Of a DNA stretch of 64,000 bases, positions 59,911 through 64,000 are shown piece by piece (within the stretch, counting starts at the first letter, position 1; the number at the start of each line of letters is the position of its first letter). Origin of the DNA: Adhaeribacter_A terreus. GTDB lineage: Bacteria > Bacteroidota > Bacteroidia > Cytophagales > Hymenobacteraceae. The stretch is from positions 372,001 to 436,000 of the forward strand of contig NZ_JBHSKT010000003.1 in the NCBI RefSeq assembly GCF_042657365.1. The letters run 5' to 3'. A model generated the notes under the pieces. The model was given only the letters and a program-made list of their open reading frames with translations. It searched no databases and was not told the origin of the DNA. Position numbers and translations under genes: made by a program.

Positions 59911-59941
59911 AAAAACGGTAGGCAAAACAGCTGAAAAAGTC
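59911..59941 (+). repeat. dispersed ~30-bp element
   Basis: Reads A5CGGTAGGC, A4CAGCTG, A5GTC, 18 bp left of the perfect palindrome. Confidence 0.72.
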
Positions 59942-59958
59942 GAAATTTCAGTAGTGTC

Positions 59959-60006
59959 AGTAGTTTTCGTAGCGTAGGGTTTAAACCCTACGCTACGAAA
60001 ACTACT
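59959..60006. repeat. 48-bp perfect palindrome
   Basis: Both 24-base halves meet at GGGTTT/AAACCC (59977-59988) with no spacer. The left half begins AGTAGTTTTCGTAGCGTAGG. The central GTAGGGTTT resembles the core of the dispersed element. It lies between two minus-strand genes and has no T-run typical of a terminator. Confidence 0.92.
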
Positions 60007-60038
60007 TTTAAACAATTAGCAATCAACAATTAAACAAT

Positions 60039-60491
60039 TCATCTTTTAATATCTTCGGGCGTTAGCGTTGCCATGGTAGCCGAGGCTTTGGCAATTAAAA
60101 CCGGTTCTTCGTTGCCGGAAATACAGTACACTTCGGCTTCGCAGAAATTCAGTTTGCGCCCCTGTTTCAACACCCAGCCTCTGGCAAAAAGTTTCTCGCC
60201 GAGACCCGGATTTAAGTAAGAAGTTTTTAATTCTACGGTTACTACATGATGATCTTTCGGCACTAAACTTACCGCCGCAAAACCAGCAACAATATCGGCC
60301 ACTGTGGCAATTACCCCGCCGTGCACAAAGCCTTTGTGTTGTTTATGCGCGGCTTTCAATTCCAGTTCGCCCTCTATTTTTCCTTCGGAAATATCTGTAA
60401 CTTTAAAACCGAGCAGCTGCATAAAAAACTGACGCTCCAGTTTTTCGTTAATGGTATTTTTAAAATCCGGGTTATACGTTTTTACGTTCAT
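60039..60491 (-). CDS. PaaI-like hotdog thioesterase
   Basis: A 150-residue hotdog-fold acyl-CoA thioesterase of the PaaI/4HBT type. The catalytic region is KQHKGFVHGGVIATVADIVAG-like, with the active-site Asp/Glu after HGG. This is followed by VTVELKTSYLNPG and a final strand LIAKASATMATL. Length is standard. The substrate is unknown; phenylacetate genes are absent nearby. It is divergent from the NUDIX gene with 38 bp between starts and is upstream of the palindrome and helicase on the same strand. Confidence 0.92.
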   Translation of the reverse strand: MNVKTYNPDFKNTINEKLERQFFMQLLGFKVTDISEGKIEGELELKAAHKQHKGFVHGGVIATVADIVAGFAAVSLVPKDHHVVTVELKTSYLNPGLGEKLFARGWVLKQGRKLNFCEAEVYCISGNEEPVLIAKASATMATLTPEDIKR

Positions 60492-60529
60492 AGCCCGAAA
60501 TTAACGACCTGAAACCCGGCAACCAAACG

Positions 60530-61003
60530 ATGGAAGAAACTAATAAATTTTACGAAGGCAAACTGCGGGTTCGCGTATGTGGTATTTGCATAGAGAACAA
60601 GAAGTTGCTGCTGGCCTGCCACAAAGGTCTGCTTCCCGACCGTGATTTCTGGGCGCCACCGGGCGGCGGATTAAATTACGGCGAAAGCGTTCAAACCTGC
60701 TTAAAACGAGAATTTCTGGAAGAAACCGGCTTGGAAATAAAGCCTGGTCGTTTCCTTTTTATTAACGAATTTCTGCAACCGCCTTTACATGCCATCGAAT
60801 TATTTTTTGAAGTGGAAGTAACCGGCGGTGAACTGAAACAAGGCACAGATCCGGAACTTGCGGCGCATGAACAAATGATCTCAGAAGTTAGCTACAAAAA
60901 CTTAAACGAACTTAGCAAGATCCCGCTCGCCGAAAAACACACCGTTTTTCACCAACTCGTAGATCTCGACGACCTTTTTATTCCGGATAACAAATTTATC
61001 TGA
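60530..61003 (+). CDS. NUDIX hydrolase
   Basis: A 157-residue NUDIX protein hydrolysing a nucleoside-diphosphate-linked compound. It opens VRVCGICIENKKLLLACH. The NUDIX box is GGGLNYGESVQTCLKREFLEETGLEI-type (residues ~47-70) with the REFLEETG core containing the metal-binding glutamates. The C-terminus carries a helix-loop typical of sanitising or RNA-pyrophosphohydrolase-like members, but substrate cannot be told. Short divergent spacing to the thioesterase suggests a shared promoter region. Confidence 0.92.
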   Translation: MEETNKFYEGKLRVRVCGICIENKKLLLACHKGLLPDRDFWAPPGGGLNYGESVQTCLKREFLEETGLEIKPGRFLFINEFLQPPLHAIELFFEVEVTGGELKQGTDPELAAHEQMISEVSYKNLNELSKIPLAEKHTVFHQLVDLDDLFIPDNKFI

Positions 61004-61078
61004 TCTGAAAACTTGACGCTAAGAAGATTTAACGATATTATGAAGATTTGAAAATCATAAGAGTACGCACATTCTCGC

Positions 61079-61109
61079 ACTTTTTCAGGTAAAAAGCCTA
61101 CCGTTTTTT
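61079..61109 (-). repeat. dispersed ~30-bp element
   Basis: On the plus strand it reads ACT5CAGGT, A5GCCTACCG, T6, in the spacer between the NUDIX gene and the DUF3822 gene. Confidence 0.75.
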
Positions 61110-61268
61110 GGGAATATTGCGATCAAAATGCTGGCATTTTTAAGCTAAAACCATTTTCAGATTCTCAAATCTGCCAATCGCCGAATTTCTAAAAATTCCG
61201 AATCTTCAAATTCTTTTAGTGTTTTTCAGTATTTTTACGGTTTTTTGAAGGAAGATTAATCCAGAACG

Positions 61269-62156
61269 TTGAGCACTGCAACCATCCAATACCGGCAGGT
61301 ACTGAAAATTACCGACGAAGCCTTGTTAACCGGCCAAACCGGAGCATTAAATTTATATTGCAGTTTGAGCACGCGCCATATTCGCCTGGCCATTGCCGAT
61401 GCGCAGCGCAACAAGATCCTGGCGCTGGAAGATTACGAACTTTCTGCCATTTTCAGTCAGCTGCAACTTACCGAGCAACTCAACCTGCTGGCCGAAGAAA
61501 ACGAATTCCTGACGAAGACATCCTGGAACGAAATACGAGTAGCCATAAAAAACCAGAATTTCACCTATATCCCGGAAACGCTTTTCGACCCTGCTGCGGC
61601 CCAGCATTATTTAAACCTTCATGCCGATGCCGACGAATTTCACGAAGAGATCTTAACCTACCGACACCCGAAAATTGAAGCAGTAAGCATTTTTACCATA
61701 GATAGTTATCTGGTTAAATGGTTTGAAGAAACGTTTACGCGCAAAAAGATCCGGTTCATGCACCAGACCAGCCCGCTGATAGAAGGCGTTTTGAACGAAC
61801 ACCAGCGGAGCCTGCAAAAGAAAACGTATCTGTATATCGAGCAAAATAATCTGAGCATTTTACTCGCGCAGGATGGCCGGCTGGAGTTCTGTAACCAATT
61901 CCATTATTCCTCGCCCGAAGATTTTATCTATTATACTTTGCTGGTAATGCAGGAACAAAAACTCAATCCAGACCACGATCCAATCACCGTTTGGGGCGAC
62001 CTCACTCACGATTCTGCTTTATTTACGATCCTCCGCAAATACGTGCGTAACGTAACGCTGGGCAAAAAACCACAAAGCATCGCCTTCAGCTACAAATTCG
62101 ATGATGTTTTTGACCACCGCTTTTTCGATCTGTATAACCTGCATTTATGCGAATAA
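61269..62156 (+). CDS. DUF3822 protein
   Basis: A 295-residue member of the Bacteroidota-specific DUF3822 family, which has an ASKHA/actin-like fold pattern: NLYCSLSTRHIRLAIADAQ at the start, EAVSIFTIDSYLVKWFEETF in the middle, KTYLYIEQNNLSILLAQDG, and WGDLTHDSALFTILRKYV near the end. The start is TTG at 61269; no upstream or nearby in-frame ATG keeps the conserved first strand. In related genomes it precedes an rsmD-type methyltransferase gene and coaD. Here coaD is 500 bp downstream with nothing coding between. Confidence 0.82.
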   Translation: MSTATIQYRQVLKITDEALLTGQTGALNLYCSLSTRHIRLAIADAQRNKILALEDYELSAIFSQLQLTEQLNLLAEENEFLTKTSWNEIRVAIKNQNFTYIPETLFDPAAAQHYLNLHADADEFHEEILTYRHPKIEAVSIFTIDSYLVKWFEETFTRKKIRFMHQTSPLIEGVLNEHQRSLQKKTYLYIEQNNLSILLAQDGRLEFCNQFHYSSPEDFIYYTLLVMQEQKLNPDHDPITVWGDLTHDSALFTILRKYVRNVTLGKKPQSIAFSYKFDDVFDHRFFDLYNLHLCE

Positions 62157-62179
62157 GGCAAGTTGTTGACTGCTGATTG

Positions 62180-62209
62180 AAAACGGTATGGTTTCAGGCT
62201 TAAAAAGTC
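62180..62209 (+). repeat. dispersed ~30-bp element
   Basis: Reads A4CGGTATGG, T3CAGGCT, TA5GTC, 23 bp after the DUF3822 stop; very close to consensus. Confidence 0.78.
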
Positions 62210-62410
62210 AGAATCAGGATTTTCAGGATTAAAAGATTTACAAGACAATTGTTTGAATTAGGATTTTTAGACTCATAATTCCCCATGGAGATTCTTAATT
62301 TATGATTTCACAATTCTGCCAGCGCAGCGTTTCCTCAAAATTACGCTAGCTAGAAAGCTAAACTAAAAAGAAGCTGACTACGGAGGGAAATGACACCAGT
62401 TTCTGTGAGA

Positions 62411-62477
62411 GCGGCCTCCGCACTTTCCGACTTTTGCTTTAGCAAAATTGCGCAAGCAAAGGAAAGGGTGCAGCCGC
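62411..62477. repeat. long imperfect GC-rich hairpin
   Basis: GCGGCCTCCGCACTTTCC (62411-62428) pairs imperfectly with GGAAAGGGTGCAGCCGC (62461-62477). The inner palindrome TTTTGCTTTAGCAAAA (62432-62447) forms a second stem. It could be a dispersed repeat or a structured RNA. Confidence 0.5.
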
Positions 62478-62563
62478 GAACGCAGAAACGAAGCCCGCCC
62501 GGCTTGAGGGAATAAGTTACCAATGACAGTTAAAAGTCAGATGTCTAGAAGAAAAGGTATTTC

Positions 62564-62593
62564 AAAAACGCTAGCACTTTTAGTTAAAAAACT
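62564..62593 (+). repeat. dispersed ~30-bp element
   Basis: Reads A5CGCTAGCA, CT4AGT, TA6CT, 64 bp upstream of coaD. Confidence 0.7.
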
Positions 62594-62603
62594 GCTTTGA
62601 GCC

Positions 62604-62639
62604 GACAAGGTCCTTCGCTAACACTCAGGATGACAGAAT
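62604..62639 (+). repeat. fragment resembling a widespread CTCAGGATGACA repeat
   Basis: GACAAGGTCCTTCGCTAAC followed by ACTCAGGATGACAGAAT resembles a short repeat I recall from many Bacteroidota intergenic regions. Only one copy is in this window. Confidence 0.35.
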
Positions 62640-62656
62640 AAAATAAAACAAAATAA

Positions 62657-63145
62657 ATGAAAAGAATAGCAATTTTCCCCGGCTCCTTCGATCCCTTCAC
62701 CAACGGCCATTTAGACGTGGTGCAGCGCGGAACCGAACTTTTCGACGAAATAATTATTGCCATTGGCAACAACAGCAATAAAAAACGCGCCTGGGAAGTG
62801 GAGCAAATGGTGGAAATTATTGCGGATATTTTTAAAGATCAGCCCCATATTACGGTACAATCTTACAAAGGCCTTACGGCTGATTTTGCACGTCAAGTTG
62901 GAGCCAAATTTCTGCTGCGCGGTTTACGGAACACCACCGATTTTGAATACGAGAATACCATTGCGCAGGCAAACCGCCACGTAAACAAAGATCTGGAAAC
63001 GGTATTTTTAATTACGTCGCCGCACCTTGCCGCCATAAGCTCTTCCATTATCCGGGAAATTCATGCTTACGGCGGCAACGTAGACGATTTTATTCCTTTC
63101 CGGCTTTCAGCGTTTTCAGGTAATAATTCATCACAAACTCAATAG
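62657..63145 (+). CDS. coaD: phosphopantetheine adenylyltransferase
   Basis: A 162-residue CoaD catalysing the fourth step of CoA synthesis (ATP + 4'-phosphopantetheine). It starts IAIFPGSFDPFTNGHLDVV with the T/HxGH nucleotidyl-transferase motif, has LLRGLRNTTDFEYE for substrate binding, and ISSSIIREIHAYGGNVDDFIP at the C-terminus (the ISSSxIR motif). Length is standard. Its last 56 bp overlap the convergent NUDIX gene, so the terminal residues after the conserved core (RLSAFSGNNSSQTQ) are antisense to that gene's end. Confidence 0.96.
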   Translation: MKRIAIFPGSFDPFTNGHLDVVQRGTELFDEIIIAIGNNSNKKRAWEVEQMVEIIADIFKDQPHITVQSYKGLTADFARQVGAKFLLRGLRNTTDFEYENTIAQANRHVNKDLETVFLITSPHLAAISSSIIREIHAYGGNVDDFIPFRLSAFSGNNSSQTQ

Positions 63146-63770
63146 AACCGTAAGCTTCCTTCAGAATATCTTTTACTTCTTCGGGCGTCATCCAGCGTAC
63201 TTCTTCAATAAATTCTTCGGCTTGCGGCTTCATCAGGCTGTCGTCGGTACAAGCCATTAAGAACCAGCTGGTTTTCTTCAGAATTTTATTGCCTTTATAA
63301 GCGTAAGAATGCCAGGTGTTCGGTAATTCATCGATCACCTGCACTTTTATACCGCACTCCTCCTCTACTTCCCGGATCGCGCCTTCACGCACATCTTCCA
63401 CCTTTTTCATCTTGCCTTTCGGAAGATCCCATTTACCTAAACGGTAGATCATCAGTATTTTACCATCTTTAATAACCAGGCCGCCGGCCGCTTTCACGAT
63501 CTTGAACTGGTCTTTCAGGTGCTGAATAATGCGGCGTTTTTTGTCGGTAACCAGCGTGAGCGAATCGAGTTTTTTCAGCTTTTTCACTTCCAGCAACCGG
63601 ATGATCCGGTCTATCAGATTTTCATTCACATCCCGGATCAGCACATCGCCCACCAGGGTTTTGGAATTGAAATATTCGTCCGCATCTAAAACCAGGTCGT
63701 AGTGGTGCTTGTAAACCTTTTCACCAGCTTTTTTGAGAATTAACGGAATGTCGTTTATAAAGACGTTCAT
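63090..63770 (-). CDS. NUDIX hydrolase with N-terminal extension
   Basis: A 226-residue NUDIX protein. Residues ~1-85 form an N-terminal helical/strand module (FINDIPLILKKAGEKVYKH). The NUDIX domain follows with AAGGLVIKDGKILMIYRLGKWDLPKG. The box ENTRY is GAIREVEEECGI, with REVEEE glutamates. KTSWFLMACTD and EEVRWMTPEEVKDIL complete the fold. Substrate unknown. The 3' end overlaps coaD by 56 bp in antisense, and the gene diverges from pyrE. Confidence 0.92.
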   Translation of the reverse strand: MNVFINDIPLILKKAGEKVYKHHYDLVLDADEYFNSKTLVGDVLIRDVNENLIDRIIRLLEVKKLKKLDSLTLVTDKKRRIIQHLKDQFKIVKAAGGLVIKDGKILMIYRLGKWDLPKGKMKKVEDVREGAIREVEEECGIKVQVIDELPNTWHSYAYKGNKILKKTSWFLMACTDDSLMKPQAEEFIEEVRWMTPEEVKDILKEAYGSIEFVMNYYLKTLKAGKE

Positions 63771-63867
63771 TGGGTAATGATTTTGCGGAGTTTTTAATTT
63801 TTACAAATCAATAAAAAAAAATGGAAACAAAAACGCTCCAGGGTAAAAATACGGAAATAATATTTTC

Positions 63868-63875
63868 TAATTTTG
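63868..63875 (+). promoter_or_regulatory. possible pyrE promoter -7 box
   Basis: TAATTTTG fits TAnnTTTG and lies only 3 bp before the pyrE ATG, which would imply a nearly leaderless transcript. No clear -33 box was found. Confidence 0.35.
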
Positions 63876-63878
63876 GCC

Positions 63879-64000
63879 ATGGAAAAAGACGAAACTGCCC
63901 GAAAAATTGCGGCTTACCTGCTGGAAACCGGCGCCGTGAAATTGCGCCCGGAACAACCTTTTAAATGGAGCTCCGGCTGGAACTCACCGATCTATTGCGA
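63879..64000 (+). CDS. pyrE: orotate phosphoribosyltransferase (partial, 5' end)
   Basis: The first 40 codons of a gene running off the right edge. The sequence TARKIAAYLLETGAVKLRPE followed by PFKWSSGWNSPIYC is the standard N-terminus of PyrE in Bacteroidota. PyrE transfers ribose-5-phosphate from PRPP to orotate in pyrimidine synthesis. The catalytic loop and PRPP motif lie outside the window. It is divergent from the NUDIX gene, with ~108 bp between starts. Confidence 0.9.
   Translation, partial: MEKDETARKIAAYLLETGAVKLRPEQPFKWSSGWNSPIYC

Larger units (their letters stand above)
62157..62656 (+). other. 500-bp gene-free region rich in repeats
   Basis: It contains two dispersed-element copies (62180, 62564), a long imperfect hairpin (62411-62477) and a fragment like a known dispersed motif (62604-62639). 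No coding frame and no rsmD remnant was recognised. Confidence 0.65.

Noticed and set aside
1..64000. CRISPR arrays, tRNA or rRNA genes, intact IS elements, prophage
   Set aside because: No regularly spaced direct repeats outside the HAMP gene, no tRNA-like GGTTCGAATCC arms, and no transposase, integrase or phage structural motifs were found by eye.

Overview
The window looks like chromosomal DNA of a Bacteroidota bacterium, most likely order Cytophagales and close to the Hymenobacteraceae (genus not determined). Support comes from the gene families (DUF4296, DUF3822, DUF922, DUF1573, Bat-type VWA/DUF58 genes, OprP- and DcaP-type porins), from promoters with a TAnnTTTG -7 box, and from moderate GC with AT-rich spacers. 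No rRNA, tRNA, CRISPR array, prophage or intact transposase was seen.

Layout. 1-951: 5' part of a fused S-adenosylmethionine decarboxylase/spermidine synthase, followed by a lone AbiC-like membrane protein. 2028-13036: a complete-looking minus-strand chemosensory cluster with ParA, a 1,901-residue soluble poly-HAMP methyl-accepting protein, CheW, CheY, CheB, CheA and CheC. It has no CheR and no flagellar genes, so it resembles Frz-type control of surface motility more than flagellar chemotaxis. 13264-22188: SixA phosphatase, topoisomerase I, an AT-rich cassette-like insert carrying a lipoprotein gene, a sirtuin, a KTSC protein, a flavin acyl-CoA-dehydrogenase-like protein, a lipoprotein, a VIT1/CCC1 transporter and menC. 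22338-25741: ergothioneine genes egtB and egtD followed tightly by a class I aminotransferase. 25867-29989: MATE pump, DUF922 protein, and a DUF2092 lipoprotein with two related small exported proteins.

30151-43796 is an accessory metabolic island for extracellular amides and acidic amino acids. It holds exported asparaginase, exported aspartase, exported glutaminase and an exported TIM-barrel amidohydrolase. With them are a dicarboxylate (DASS) transporter, a cytoplasmic cyanophycinase and four outer-membrane porins. The simplest reading is that Asn and Gln are deamidated and Asp is deaminated to fumarate outside the cytoplasm, and the C4 acid is then imported. 43924-48899 holds two DUF4239-like paralogues around a bile-acid-type Na+ transporter, an aquaporin and decayed gene fragments.

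48949-64000 is mostly housekeeping: a STAS-like protein, a flavoprotein-Rieske fusion, CsaA, a shortened Bat locus, YggS, DUF423, DUF1573, a RecD-like helicase, a PaaI thioesterase, two NUDIX proteins, DUF3822, coaD and the start of pyrE.

The most striking non-genic signal is a family of about 40 copies of a ~30-bp element. It begins with an A-run then CG(C/G)TA, has a T-rich middle, and ends with an A-run then GTC or CTC. Copies occur in most spacers and also inside several coding regions, in some of them in the same reading frame. A 48-bp perfect palindrome beside one copy shares its core. All coordinates and motifs were read by eye; no database search was run.
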